A DNA stretch of 64,000 bases from Microcebus murinus (lineage: Eukaryota > Chordata > Mammalia > Primates > Cheirogaleidae), in NCBI RefSeq assembly GCF_040939455.1, contig NC_134119.1:67566890-67630889 (forward strand), in the 5' to 3' direction. Shown piece by piece: positions 1-28,698 of this stretch. The notes beneath the pieces were generated by a model. The model worked only from the letters and a program-made list of their open reading frames with translations, did no database searches and had not been told where the DNA came from. The translations under genes were made by a program, and so were the position numbers. How positions within the stretch are numbered: the stretch's first letter is position 1; the number at the start of each line of letters is the position of its first letter.

Positions 1-349
1 AAAAATTTGTACTGACAGCCCCCAACTTACGATGGTTCAACTTATGATTTTTTGACCTTACGACGGTGCGAAAGCTATCTGCATTCAGAGAAACCAAGCT
101 TCGAATTTTGAATTTTGATCTTTTCCCAGGCTACATGAGATATTCAATACTTTATTATAAAATGGCCTTTGTATTACATGGTTTTGCCTAAATGTAGGCT
201 AATGTAAGTGTTCTGGACATGTTTAAGACAGGCTAGACTGCTATGATGTTCAATAGGTTAGGTGTATTAAATGCATTTTCAGTTCACAACATTTGAACTT
301 ATGATGGGTTTCTCTGGACATAACTGCATCATAAGTGGAGAAGCATCTG
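1..349. mobile_element. Old DNA transposon remnant (Tigger/pogo-like)
   Basis: The left end reads CAGCCCCCAACTTACGATGG from about 16. The right end, read on the minus strand from about 349, gives CAGATGCTTCTCCACTTATG, an imperfect inverted repeat of the left. The interior matches a common mammalian DNA-transposon fossil in my recall. No open frame remains. Family assignment is tentative. Confidence 0.5.
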
Positions 350-361
350 CACTGGCTTTGG

Positions 362-444
362 TTTCGAACTCCTGAACTCAAACGATCCGCCTGCCTCGGC
401 CTCCCAGAGAGCTAGGATTACAGGCGTGAGCCATCGTGCCCGGC
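362..444 (-). mobile_element. Alu head (83 bp) flanked by a 14-bp target duplication
   Basis: On the minus strand this is only the first 83 bases of an Alu, ending at the GTTCGAAA stretch of the left arm with no A tail. Perfect copies of TGCACTGGCTTTGG flank it at 348-361 and 445-458, so it is a complete insertion of a 3'-lacking Alu rather than a later deletion product. Confidence 0.85.
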
Positions 445-511
445 TGCACTGGCTTTGGCATAGACAGTTGCCTACCTCACTCATGTCTCGGGACCTCAGC
501 CCAGCCCCTAC

Positions 512-3500
512 CTGGTTTCCTCTTGAGTAAGTGCTGTGCCTCGATGGCAGTGATCTGGGACACAGTAGTGAAGACGTGAGCACAGTGGGCTGCCGCGCGC
601 TCCATGCAGTAGCGGTGATAGATTTGCCTCTCACCTGCTTCCTTGTCCACGTTGAACTGGGTGGGAAGTGGGGGCAGTCAGGTTAGAAGGACTGGGGAGA
701 AGATTGGGGGTCCAGATTCCAGGGTCCTGAGGAAGGCGGGGGCTGGCAGCAAAACTCCTGGGTCTAAGGGAGGAGAGGGGCTGGGGCCTTGGAGTCCCAG
801 GTCCTGGAAGAAGGGGATGCTTGATCCCCTTGGCTTTCCCAGAGCTTTGGGCTGTCCTGACATACCCACAGTCCCCCATGTGCCACACTCCCAGCTCACA
901 TTCTCCAGGTTGTTGTAGAAGTCCACGGCACCAGCACACAGGTAACGCCCCAGCAGGGTGGCATGGGTGGTGAAGATGGTTGCCACGGGCAGCCGCCGGG
1001 CACGGCACAGGCAGAGCCCAACACCCGCCAACCACTCGTGGAAGTGTGCAACCACATGTGGCTTCTCCTCGCTCTGGGCCAGGAACTGTGGGACAACAGG
1101 AACAGGGCCACTGTCTTCACGTGTCATGAAAAGAATCAGCAATTCCCAATGTGGACGAGGACTCAGGGGAGAGGTAAATCTATCACCGCTACTGCAGAGC
1201 AGGTGGTGGTCCCCTGAAGCCACCCCCACAGGACAGGAAACTAACTGAGGCAGCCAAGCCAGCTGACTACATCTCCAGAGCCTGGTAGGATTGGAAAGAC
1301 TAAAGTTTTAGTGTCCTCAAGTCCTGGACACAATTCCTGGAGACCCCTCATCTCAGTATCTCAGTCAACGGGAGGTCTTCTGCACCCAACAGTAGCAAAA
1401 GGACTACAACTCCCAGAATGCCCTAGGAGTAGCCAGTTCCTAAATTGTTCATCCCAGGGTATGGGAAATTAAGTTTCTTGAGCCTTTTAAAACCTAGAAG
1501 GGGTCAGAACCAGCATTCCTGGTTCTCAGGGTGGGGATCTGCAAGCATCCATCTGGGGCCCCATCTGAGAGCGTAAGTATAGCCAATCTCAGACTAGAAA
1601 ACTACAAGTCCCAGAATGCCTGGGGTGAGCCTTCCTGTAGGCCCACCTCCCTTAGAGCCAAAGGCTCAGAATTCCTACAGCTGGAAGATTGGATTAAATG
1701 AAGCTGGGGTTGAGAGTTGGGGTCTCTGAGGAAAGATGAGGCTGGGTCCCTGGATGTCCTTGTCCCCAAAGGTCAGGGTAATCCTTGGATTAAATAACCT
1801 ACAACTCCCAGAATGCCCTTGGAGAAGCCCATCCTGTGGCCGGGGGCTGACGGTCATTGGAGTTTCAGGCTTGAGTGGAAAGAGTCAGGGACCAGCAGTG
1901 GGACGTACCTCACCCAGGAACCAGGTGGTGAGGAAGCCGAAGAGGACAGCATCGTTGGCCTCACGGTCGTACCAGGGCACCCCGATGTTGCAGGTATCCC
2001 AGAGCTCTCCCTTCCAGCGCTCCAGGGCCCAGGCTGAGGCACCCACATCCAGGAGCACCACCAGGGGGCCCCCCTCGATCAGCCATCGCCCAAAATACAC
2101 CTGGAGGGGGCCCACAGGGAGGCTCAGGGCTTCAGCCTCAGGTCTGCCAGCGCCTTGTTGGTTCTCCCATCCACAGGCAGATGTCTGGGCTTGGTTCTCT
2201 CACCATCTCTTTCTGTATCTGCTGCTGATTTCTCACCCGCTGCCTTATTTCTGTCCTTGCTGTGAGTTAGTCCCACCACAGTCTTTTTCCATCTGCTGCA
2301 ACATTTTCCGCGGCCCCTGCTTAGTTTCTGCAAGCCTGACCACACCTTCTCTGTGCCCCCACTGCTTGCCTTGTTTTACCTCTGCTGCCAAATTTCTAAG
2401 ACTTGCTGTCTCATTTCTACACCTGCCACATGTCTCCACTTTGCTGTTTTCCTCCCAAGATCATGGCCTTGGTTCTGGGCCTGCTGCCATGGCTCTTTGC
2501 AGTGGACAAGCAGTCACACTCCTCTCCAGCCTGGCTTTTCCCTGGCCCTGAGCCTGACTCCGGTGCCCCTCCCCCACCCAGCTGTTGTCTGCCCTTTTGC
2601 TGGTGGGGGCACTATTCTTAGGCCCCCAGCACGTGGGGAGCAGCTGCCCTGGGGTCCCTTAGGGACACACTCGGGGCCTGACTGATTCCAGACCCCACCC
2701 CAAACCAGAGGCTATGAATGAGTGAAGGAACGTCTCTTGGACCCGGGCCTGTCTGTCCCCTAGGAGGTAGCACCTCTTTTTCAGTCTTCACCCTGGGGCC
2801 CTGGGAGCCCCCTCCTCTCTTTAATACCTGGATCTGCCCATCTCAGACTCTGTCCCCTGGGGCTGTGTCCCTACCTCTCCTCTCTTCATCGATAGTCCAT
2901 CTTTCTCTCTCCTAGGGCTTTCTCTCTGAGACATCTGGTGGCCCCTCCTCTGTACCGAGAGCCTGTCTGTCTCCCTATTGCCCTAGCCCCTGGCTCCATC
3001 CATCCCTGTCCCTGTGTCTGCCTGTCTCCCTCACTCTCCAGGCTTGGCTGTTTATAGTGATGGTGATGATGGTCGTAATAATAACACTGACGATAATAGC
3101 TCCCACAGTGCTCACTTCATGCCAAGAACTGTGCTAAACATGTTATTCTTATTAAGTATTTCATCCTCCCAGCAGCCCTATAAGGTAGATGCTATTAGAA
3201 TGTTTATTAGTCAAGGTCATATGGGCAGCAGGTGGAAAGGCAGAATTTGGCTGCAGAATCCTGCTCCAGTGCGCATGCCCGACCCCACGCCCCCTCCCCT
3301 GGGCTCTGCCTGGCCGACTGGCTTTCCATCTAGCTCTTTTTCTCTCTCTGGGTCTGAGAATCTTGGCCTTTTGGATTTATCTCTTGGTCTGTTTTGTACC
3401 TGTCATCTGTCTCTCCATTCACCAATGTCTAGGATCTACCTGCCCACTTCATGGGCCCTGCATCTGTCTGAGTGTCCTGTCACTCTCCCTCCTCAATGTC

Positions 3501-5382
3501 TGCCCAGGAAAGTGCCATCCCATGTCTGTCCATGCCTCCCTCTCTCTGTAGGGCCGCCCACCCCCTGCCCCTTCTCCATCTGCTGCCCCCACCCTCATGG
3601 TGGGCCGTCTGCCTCCCTGCCCTCCGCTGGGCCATGTCCCACCTTGCAGCCCTTGCTGTTCATGGAGTCCAGCGTCCTCTTCAGGGCCGGGGTGGGGGCC
3701 TCAAGCAGTTCCACCTGGGTCCTCACGCCCTGCTCCGTGTACGGTCCCACCAGGTAGTAGTTGTCGCCCCACTCATCTCCTGTCACCTTGGCCTTCGTCT
3801 GCAGCACCGTGTAGATGCCGCCCACTGTGGGTCCAAACGTGTGAGGGCAGGTCTGGGACCTGGGAGGGGGTGGGAGCTGTCGGGGGCACTGGGGCCCCAG
3901 ACCCTTGGCTCAGGGGGAAGAGGGGGTCGGGAGCCCATTCTTTGGAGTAGGGGGTTGGCAGCTTGGGGGCTGGCCTCCTGGATCTAAGGGGGGGGCTGGG
4001 GTCAGGACCCTGAGGGAGGGAGAGCTCAGGCCAGACTCCTGGGTGTGAGAGGAGGGGCTGGGGGCTGGACTCCTGGGGCTGAGGCCCCAAGGATGGCAGA
4101 GCTGGACTCCCAGCTTCCAGGAGCTGGGTTTAAATCTCAGTCAGGCTCCAGGACACGGTGGGGGAGATCCCTCTTCATGGCCTATCAGCTTCTCACAGTT
4201 GCCCAAGAGGAGCCTGAACCGTCATTCCCTCCAGGGACCCTGTGACCTGTCTCCCAGTGTTCTCTCCCCGACTAGGGACACGGGAGTATGGGGCCCTTCC
4301 TCTTCCAGGATCCCACTCCAATCCCAGGACTCTGGGCCCCCAGCCTCCGAGCCTCCTGGAGCCTGGGCCCTGGCAGTACATGGCTCCATGTTCAAGGGCC
4401 CCCCTCAGGCTGTGGGACCCAGTCCCTTTCTCCCATAAGACCCAGCAAAGCAACCCCCCCAGCCCTAGCTCTTCAGAGGAGTGGGACAACCTAGCTCCTG
4501 ACTCCCAGCCCCAGCCTTCTCCAAAGCCAGAACCTGGGGCTCTTTGAAGCCCAGGACACAGAAATGCAGGCTCCCAGCCACTCCCATCCCAGGGCCCAGC
4601 CCCTGACCAACTTAGGACTTCCCAGGCTTCCCCCATCCCAGTACGCATGTGTCCCAGGCCACAGGAGCCTCTACTCCTAGGAACCGAGAGCAAGGCCTTC
4701 AGCTCCTTCAAAGCCTACACATTCGGGCCCCAACTCTCTCCACTCTAGGACCTAAGAATTAGGGTCTCCAGCCCCCTCCCATCTTTACTGCCAGGCAACC
4801 AGGTCTCCAGATTCTCCCTCCACTCTCCCAAATCTGCATTTATATCCCCTAGACCACTTCTCCCAGTACCATGGGTCTGAAACCCCAGCAGCTTCCCCAG
4901 GTTTGCACACATAAGTCCCATCTCCCTCCCCCCCCAGCCCCTTCCCTGTTCAGGACCCGGGTATCTGATCTCTCAGAAGCCTCCCTCCATCCTCCAGGAC
5001 CTAGGAATTAGCGCCCTTTCCCTTAGGACCCAGGACCAGGGCTTCCAGCCTCCTTTCATCTTAAGTTAAGCGAATCATCCCTCTCCGTCCACCAGGGCCT
5101 AGGAGACATACCCTAGCCCCTCTACAAGGACATAGGAGTCATAGGCTCCTTGCCCAGGACCCAAGGGTTCCCCATGTAGCCCCGTCCTCCTACAACTCTA
5201 AGTTCCAGGCCCCTATCCCCGACTGCCCTTCTCGTCAAGGGCCCCGGATGCCTGACGTACTCACCCTTGTTGGCCACCTCCCAGGCCACCTCGAAGAGCA
5301 CAGTGTTCTCCAGGTCGAACTCATCCTCCCAATCCTCCAGTCCTGGCAGGGAGGACATGGACAAAGTACGGCTTAGAGGCAT
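512..5382 (-). CDS. GYS1: Muscle glycogen synthase, first five coding exons (partial gene)
   Basis: Glycogen synthase 1 transfers glucose from UDP-glucose to growing glycogen in the cytosol of muscle and other tissues. Coding exons read on the minus strand are 5265-5382, 3643-3824, 1909-2100, 900-1085 and 512-656; all have GT-AG borders and join in frame to give the first 274 codons plus one base of about 737. The start ATG (5380-5382) opens [14 protein letters not shown], holding the two N-terminal regulatory serines (S8 and S11, sites 2 and 2a). The exon 1/2 junction forms the [13 protein letters not shown] nucleotide-sugar motif near residue 39. Further conserved blocks are [18 protein letters not shown] and [10 protein letters not shown]. 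The catalytic C-terminal half lies beyond the window edge. Residue 4 is Ser where human has Asn, by recall. It is divergent from RUVBL2. Identity is secure. Confidence 0.97.
1403..1820 (+). promoter_or_regulatory. Three ZNF143/SBS2-type motifs at about 197-bp spacing
   Basis: Within GYS1 intron 3, near-identical 19-mers of the form ACTACAACTCCCAGAATGC begin at 1403, 1601 and 1798, that is 198 and 197 bp apart and all in one orientation. The flanks after each copy are also similar (GGAG..GCC..TCCT), suggesting an old tandem duplication. The word matches the known ZNF143/Staf SBS2 motif. A related single copy begins at 6443 in RUVBL2 intron 1. Binding is inferred only. Confidence 0.6.
2101..3642. 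other. GYS1 intron 2: no gene, one MIR
   Basis: This intron is mostly C/T-rich low-complexity sequence of the TGTCTCTCC type. A MIR element (plus orientation) occupies about 3055-3290, recognisable by its GTGCTCACTTCATGCCAAG core and the ATCCTCCCAGCAGCCCTATAAGGTAG-like stretch. Open frames here are repeat- or composition-driven. Confidence 0.6.
3890..5210 (+). repeat. Degenerate MSR1-type minisatellite in GYS1 intron 1
   Basis: Phrases such as GACTCCTGGG, GAGGAGGGGCTGGGGGCTG and CCAGGACCTAGGAATTAG recur every 35-50 bp. They are clearest at 3960-4085 in the MSR1 sense orientation and decay into C-rich derivatives further on. MSR1 is a 37-bp minisatellite family known to cluster on primate 19q13. 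Unit borders are too diverged to count by eye. Confidence 0.5.
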
Positions 5383-5780
5383 GGCTGGCGAGGGAAGGGG
5401 GCTTCAGGGGCCTCAGGTGGGGACTCCGGAGGCGTCCGGGGAATGCACCAGGCAAGGAGCGGGGCTGGGTTGCTGGTGCCCGACGGGAAGCTTGCAACGC
5501 GCTCAGCTTCCTATTGCACGACCGCACCCCCGCCCGGGAGCGAGTTCGGACCTAGGCAGGAGGCGGCCGCAGCGTCACTGAGCCCAGCGGCGTCCCTGCA
5601 GTAAAACCTTGTGGCCGCCAGGAGGCGGTGCCCGCCCCCCAGCCAGCGCCATTGGTCTGCACCCGGGGGCAGGGGCCTCAGCGTCTCCTCATTGGTGGAG
5701 AGAGTCGGGGTCTCTGAGTCCTGCCACCTTCTAGTCAGTCGGCGAAACTCCAGGGGGCGGGGCTTGTGGCTGCGCTGAAC
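5383..5780 (-). promoter_or_regulatory. GYS1: GYS1 5' UTR and CpG-rich promoter with two CCAAT boxes
   Basis: The interval upstream of the GYS1 ATG is CpG-rich and has no TATA box that I can see. Two inverted CCAAT boxes (ATTGG at 5651-5655 and 5691-5695 on the plus strand, so CCAAT towards GYS1) lie 40 bp apart, a common NF-Y arrangement. A CTCF-type core, CCGCCAGGAGGCGG, sits at 5615-5628. The RUVBL2 start is about 0.8 kb away in the opposite direction, so the interval may drive both genes. The transcription start is not determined here. Confidence 0.6.
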
Positions 5781-6099
5781 AGAAGGGATAGGCTCTTAGC
5801 TCTGTCAATCTGAAGCTGGAGGCCCCAGAGTCAGGAGGAGGAGGGTGTGATACAGAGGAAAGGAGCGTGGAGGACGTGTGGTAGCTCAAAGGAGGGTTAA
5901 GAATTTTGCAATCGGCCTCAACAAGGAGGGGCTGGGTAAAAGGAGGAGGAGCCAGGAGGCGGTGGGAACAGACCCCGAACACCCGTCTTACAGCTCAGCC
6001 CCACCGGATGGGCAGGGCCTAAAAAGTAACGCCACGCCCCCCAAGGGTCTTTACATATTTATGAGAAACCATCGAGATCTTTGGAGGACCTGCTGGCCT

Positions 6100-6171
6100 A
6101 GAGGGGCCTAGGACGCTTCATTCCCAGCGCAGTTCCGTTTCCGCTGGGACATTTGGCGGTTGGTGAGCATC
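6100..6171 (+). promoter_or_regulatory. RUVBL2: RUVBL2 5' UTR and core promoter region
   Basis: The stretch before the ATG is GC-rich with overlapping GTTCCGTTTCCGCTGGGAC, offering ETS-type TTCCG cores. The ATG context (GCATCATGG) has A at -3 and G at +4. No TATA element is evident close by. The exact start site cannot be read from sequence. Confidence 0.5.
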
Positions 6172-20989
<14,818 letters not shown>

Positions 20990-20997
20990 TGACTTTG

Positions 20998-21003
20998 TAT
21001 AAA
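20998..21003 (+). terminator. RUVBL2: Likely RUVBL2 poly(A) signal (TATAAA variant)
   Basis: TATAAA lies 67 bp after the stop codon and is followed by a GT-rich tract (TTTGTGTGTGAGTGTGTG) at about 21025-21044, as expected downstream of a cleavage site. No AATAAA is present in the short 3' UTR. Confidence 0.65.
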
Positions 21004-21097
21004 ATGGTTTTGAAGTTGAACCCATTTTGTGTGTGAGTGTGTGTATTGTCGCCCTGAGCCCCGAGAAAGACACCCCCAGAGTGCAGATTGAGAAGGC

Positions 21098-21103
21098 TTT
21101 ATT
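21098..21103 (-). terminator. LHB: LHB poly(A) signal AATAAA
   Basis: TTTATT on the plus strand gives AATAAA on the minus strand, 64 bp beyond the LHB stop codon. It lies within about 100 bp of the RUVBL2 signal, so the two genes end almost tail to tail. Confidence 0.85.
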
Positions 21104-21166
21104 GGGGAGGTGGGAGAATGGAGCGTCTGCTGGCTCCATTGGGGTGGGCGTGGAAGGTTGGAGTCT

Positions 21167-22175
21167 TTAGAGGAGCAGGAGGCTTGGGAGATGGGGGTGG
21201 TCACAGGCAAAGGGTTGGGCTCTGGGACCCCCGCAGTCAGAGCTGCTGAGGCGGCAGGCCCCACAGTGACAGCTGAGGGCCACGGGGAAGGAGACCATGG
21301 GGTCCACGCCAGGCGGGCAGCCGGGGAGCCGGATGGAGGCGAAGCGCAGCTCACGGTAGGTGCACACCGGCTGCGGCACGGGGGGCAGGGCGGCTGGCAG
21401 CACCCGCACCTGGAGGCCAAGTGGGTGGGGGGACAGGGTATCTGCCTGGGGTCAGGTCCTCGCCTGAGCTCCCCAGCTGCCCCCACCGACTCCAGACTCA
21501 GGTGTCCAGGGGACCCCTGCACCTTCCGTCCCACACACCCAATTTCCTAGCTCCTGCCAGGGGGACCAGACCACCCTTCCAACCCCATGCCACCTTCTGT
21601 CCTCTGGATCTGGCTTTTCCACCCTGGCACTGAGGTGGTAGCACCTGTTCTCAGGCCACTGCCAGCCCCGGCAGCTCACCATGCTGGGGCAGTAGCCGGC
21701 GCAGATGCTGGTGGTGAAGGTGATGCAGATGGGGCAGGCCTCGTTCTCGGCAGCCAGGGTGGCGTTGATGGGCCGGCACAGCGGCCGCAGTGGCCCCCTG
21801 GACGCCCACGCCCCACCCATGCTCAGCAGCAGCCACAGCAGCAGCCCCTGGGACAAGACCAGTGCCTCAGATCCTGCCTGAGACCTCCGCCCTGAGCCCT
21901 TATCCTCCCATTCCCTAAGATACCACATTCAAGGATGCAGGGACCCTGCTGGATATCTTCCATTCTGGACCCCCCACGGCCCAAGGGACCCCAGATGTCC
22001 CATTTCACATACCCACCCTTAAGCCCCATCTGGAGCCTGCTGGCTGTCACACCCTTCTAGAAAACAGGCCTTCTTTACCAGGTTACAGGAGTCTGCCCCT
22101 CTTTGTGCCAATTATGTCCAGGATGGAGGTGGACGGTGGTCAGGGGCCCTACGGTCTTACCTGGAGCGTCTCCAT
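21167..22175 (-). CDS. LHB: Luteinizing hormone beta subunit, complete
   Basis: The beta chain pairs with the common alpha subunit to form pituitary LH, which drives gonadal steroidogenesis and ovulation. Exons: 22161-22175 (METLQ), 21680-21847 and 21167-21409; GT-AG borders, 141 codons, the human length. A 20-residue signal peptide ends GGAWA. The mature chain starts SRGPLRPLC and has the 12 cysteines of the cystine-knot family, the CAGYCPSM knot, and one N-glycosylation site (N13 in INAT). The TTSICAG segment lacks the N30 site of human LHB and CGB. The C-terminus ends PSLLLL with no CGB-type O-glycosylated extension. Residue 62 is Val (GTG) at the exon 3 start. The chain resembles non-anthropoid LHB more than human LHB or CGB. 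No second copy is present. Confidence 0.98.
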
Positions 22176-22330
22176 CCTTGGCGCCACCCCTACCTCGTCT
22201 ACCTGGCTTTATACCTGTGGGTTGTGGGGGTGGCAAGGCCACTGGGTGGTGGGTGGCAGCACTGCAGAGGTAACCTAGACACTAATCCCCTGGGGGCGAG
22301 AGGTGGACAAGGTCAGGGAGGCACAGGAGG
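22176..22330 (-). promoter_or_regulatory. LHB: LHB pituitary promoter: TATA, two SF-1, two EGR1 and one PITX1 site
   Basis: Read on the minus strand: TATAAA at 22208-22213; proximal EGR1-like CACCCCCAC at 22224-22232; proximal SF-1 TGGCCTTGCC at 22232-22241; PITX1 GATTAG at 22282-22287; distal EGR1 CGCCCCCA at 22291-22298; distal SF-1 TGACCTTGTC at 22306-22315. This paired SF-1/EGR1 layout around a bicoid site is the established GnRH-responsive LHB promoter. Every element is intact, so pituitary expression is expected. Confidence 0.9.
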
Positions 22331-22779
22331 GGCTGAGCGAGCACACCACCCCTCTCCCCTCAGTGGCTCCAGTGGGAGAGACAGCACTACCAAGGTGAGC
22401 TCACAGACTCTCGGTCCCCCGGTCCTAGCGACTAGCTGGTGTCAGAAGCACAGGAAGTAGAGTGTAGGAAACCTGCCTCTGGCCATCATGAGGGAAGGCT
22501 GTGGGACGCTCCTCTAGAAAGGTGTTGGGCTGAAGCCTCAACCCTATTCCACCTGACACTGAAAGACAGCAGCTGTCTGTCCCTCTGCCACAGAGCAACC
22601 TCTCTGGAGGGGCGTGGCTTCGATGTTAGCTTCTGCCGGAGCCGTTTGCACACAGATGCCCCCGCACACAAGGGATTCAGCCTGAGCCCCATCTCCCACT
22701 CACCCCAAGCCCCCATAAGCCAGAATGCCAGGAGCTCTCTGGGAAATGTGATTTAAGCTATTGAACTCATTGATTAAGG

Positions 22780-23045
22780 CAAGCCCTGCCCCCTCTCCCG
22801 CAGGGGGCGTGTCCACAGCCTCGACGTGCATTTTCTGGGCCTAATCTCCCCAAAACCTGAAGCAACCGAGTGGGCACGTCTATGTTTAGCCACGCCCACG
22901 GGCCAATAGAGTCAGTGGGTGTGGCCCAAGCGGTTTCGCTCTCACGTGATGGGCGGGGCTCCTGACCTCAGCTCCGCCCAGTCGCCGTCCTCCAGGCTTG
23001 GCTCCGCCCACAAGGGGCGCGTCCGGGGCGGGGCTTGCCCGGCGG
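22780..23045. promoter_or_regulatory. Unassigned GC-box and CCAAT cluster
   Basis: Between the LHB promoter and the stop codon of the next gene, a 260-bp stretch holds many GC/GT boxes (GGGGGCGTG, CACGCCCA, GGGCGGGG, CTCCGCCC), a CCAAT at about 22901, an E-box CACGTG at about 22944 and a CTCF-like CCCGCAGGGGGCGT at 22798-22811. It looks like a CpG promoter or insulator, but no coding exon is assigned to it on either strand. Confidence 0.4.
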
Positions 23046-23047
23046 GC

Positions 23048-25274
<2,227 letters not shown>

Positions 25275-25908
25275 GGTCCCACCCCCACCCGAGCCAAGCA
25301 GGAGCACGCTTGTTGTTGCTGTTGCCCCAGGTGACAGAACCCTCCCACCCTGAACCCGGCCAATGAAAGGCCAGCAGGCATGTGGCTAGATAGAGTGAGA
25401 AAGAGATCCAGGAATGGAGGGACAGGGCCCCCAAGAGGGGCACAGGAACACAGGGAAACACGGGGACGGGGTGGAGGCTCAGAGACAGGAGGGCAGAAGG
25501 GGAAAAGGAAGTAGAGGTTCAGAGAGAGGGCCCGTTTCAGCGATCTAGAGACCCAGGGGGTGGGGGAGACAGAGACCCAGAGAAGGTGCAACAGAGAAAG
25601 ATGGGGGTCAGGGGTTGACACAGACTCCCCCCAGCCCATCAGGGAATCCATGAGGAACACCCTCTTTCCTACAGAGTCCAAACGCTCCTGGCTGCCTCTT
25701 CCCTCTGCCAGGCCTGCCCATCCCGGGGTAATGATTTCCAGACGTCCCTGGGGCTCCCCCAGCCTCCCTGGGTGCTGAAAGAGTCCTGCTGGCTGTCCCT
25801 CCTGCCTTTGATTCGGTTGAAAACTTCCACCTGGGTATGGGTTTGGGTGAAGAGGGAGAGACCCACAGAGAAATACACTGGGAAATACTTAGCAAAAAAG
25901 TGGGGCAA

Positions 25909-26192
25909 GGCCGGCCGCTGTGGCTCACACCTGTAGTTCTAGCACTTTGGGAGGCCAAGGCAGGAGGATTGGTTGAGGCCAGGAGTTCAAGATCTGCCTG
26001 AGAAACGTGGGGAGAACCCATCTCTACAAAAAATTTAAAAATTAGCCAGGTGTGGTGGTGCACCTGTAGGCCCAGCTACTCGGGAGGCTGAGGCAGGAGG
26101 ATCGCTTGAGCCCAGGAGTTTGAGGTTGCTGTGAGCTATGATGACAACACCATAGTCTAGCCCAGGCAGCAGAGCCAGACCTTGTCTAACAA
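25909..26192 (+). mobile_element. Older Alu
   Basis: A dimeric Alu starting GGCCGGCCGCTGTGGCTCAC, with a short middle A run instead of the lemur linker and a degraded tail. Confidence 0.85.
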
Positions 26193-27552
26193 AAGGAGGG
26201 ACATGTGAAAGAGCTTTGCTGAGTGAGAAAAAGATACACACAAGAATGGGTAAAAGTGAGCGAGAAACAGACAGGACAGAAAGGAAACTACTAACCCAGA
26301 GACAAGAGACAGAAGGAAGTGGCAATGACAGATCTAAAACAAGGAGGTACAGAAACTGAGACAGCCAGACCCCTGTCCAGGGATCCCGGATGTGGGATGT
26401 GGAGGAGGGAGAAGGGGACATCTATGTCCTTAGCTAAAAGCTGAACTTAAAAGTGTGTGTGCGCGTGGGTATATGTGTGTGTGTGTCTATGTTGGCTGGC
26501 AATAGAGTGTTAAAACATGCAGGGGTGCTTGGAGAGTAGGGTCTGTCCCTGCCTTACCTTGCCACTTCCTCACCATAAAGAGCTTTTGGTCAAGGCCTCT
26601 GCCTCCTCAGCCCCCATTCTCTCATCCCACCAGCCCATTTCCCAGATGGGGAAAGCTGAGGCCACCTTCTGCAGCCTGGCCCAGGGTTCCAGTGACCTCC
26701 CCTCCCCTCCTGCTGGCCTCTCATTGTCCAATGACCCCTGATCCTAGCCAGGGGGCAGGCCAATTGGTCAGAATCTCATGTCCCACTCAAGCTGGACAAA
26801 TTTAAGGTCTATTTCTTTGCCAATGGGGGGGTAAAGGTTGGGACGGGAAAGAAGGGGTAGAAACCCGACTCTAGCTCCCTGCTCAAAGCTGACCTCTCCA
26901 GCATCCTGACCTCTTATGACTCAACGTCGCTTGTGCTACCATTGTGACAACTGGCTCACTACGACCCCAGAACAAACTATGCTAAGCCAACACTTGCCCT
27001 CTCTCGCCAAGTAAATTTCTCATTTGACCTCCAGCTCCCAGATACTGAGAGGCCTCCTGTGGACCATGTCCTCAAGGTCCTTCGGCTGGTTGCTAGCCTG
27101 TTCCAGTTTCTATCCTCCCCCGCTCACTTCTTGATATATCCCCTCCTTTTCCCTGTCACCAGGGTGGGCAAAGTGGTGTCCTCTGAGATTGAGTGGTCAG
27201 CAACTTAAAGCCAAGGGTCTGGGATGGTCAAATCTATGACAGTTGATCTGAGGAGTTATGTATTAGGGCTGATAAACAGATAAACAGTAAACAGTAAATA
27301 CTGGCCATTATTATTACCATCATCATTATTACCCTCAAATTCCTCCAGGAGAACTCCTATTCATCCTTCAAAACCCCATTTAGTTTCATCGCCCATCCTG
27401 CACAGATTGAGCTCTCAAAATCAGAAAGCTGTGATTTTGTGATCATTTGACAAGTTCCCAAATTGAGGCCCTTGGAGCAGCCAGGCCACCTGTGAGGTCC
27501 CTCAGCATCCAGCCTTGTTCTGTCTCTGCCTGACCAGTTCCTGGGCTGGGCC
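26193..27552. other. NTF4 downstream region, no gene seen
   Basis: Contains a short GT-rich simple repeat at about 26451-26490 and purine-rich sequence. About 27340-27420 resembles an L2 end (CCTTCAAAACCCCATTT). No coding exon is supported. Confidence 0.5.
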
Positions 27553-28242
<690 letters not shown>

Positions 28243-28567
28243 TTAAGGGGAGACAGAAGTGGGAACTGCATGGGAGGCCTGATACCAGAACCGTGGCGAA
28301 GCCCTTGTTCTAGAACCTTGGGGGACCCTATACTCTAGGACTTAGATGATGTCCAACTTCTAGACTAATAATTATTCAACTACTATTACTTAATAGCCAA
28401 CAAATGGGGAAATACATAGGGCTCAGAGAAGTCGATGACTTGGACCAGGTTACACAGCCAGCAAATGGCAGATAGGGACTTAAACCCTGGCTGGGCAACT
28501 CCACTCTGTCATCCTGCCTCTACAACCAGAGGAATCCTACGTCCTGTAGCCTGGAGGACATTCCAAA

Positions 28568-28698
28568 AAAAATTTTTTTAAGATACGGGGTCTTGTTACG
28601 TTGCCCAGGCTGGCCTTGCACTCCTGGGCTCAACCAATCCTTCTGCCTCAGCCTCCCAGGTAGCTGGAACCACAGGCCTGTGCCACCATGCCCAGTGA
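28568..28698 (-). mobile_element. Monomeric Alu-like element, inverted
   Basis: A single 7SL-derived arm of about 130 bp with a T-rich start, in NTF4 intron 1. A MIR in plus orientation lies just before it at about 28375-28520 (GGTTACACAGCCAGCAAATG). Confidence 0.65.

Noticed and set aside
1736..2551. 271-codon plus-strand frame over GYS1 exon 3
   Set aside because: Antisense to a confirmed GYS1 exon with no domain; it is a by-product of coding constraint and C-rich intron sequence.
21167..22175. Possibility that the LHB-like gene is a CGB copy
   Set aside because: It has no C-terminal extension, an intact pituitary SF-1/EGR1/PITX1 promoter, and a stop at the LHB position.
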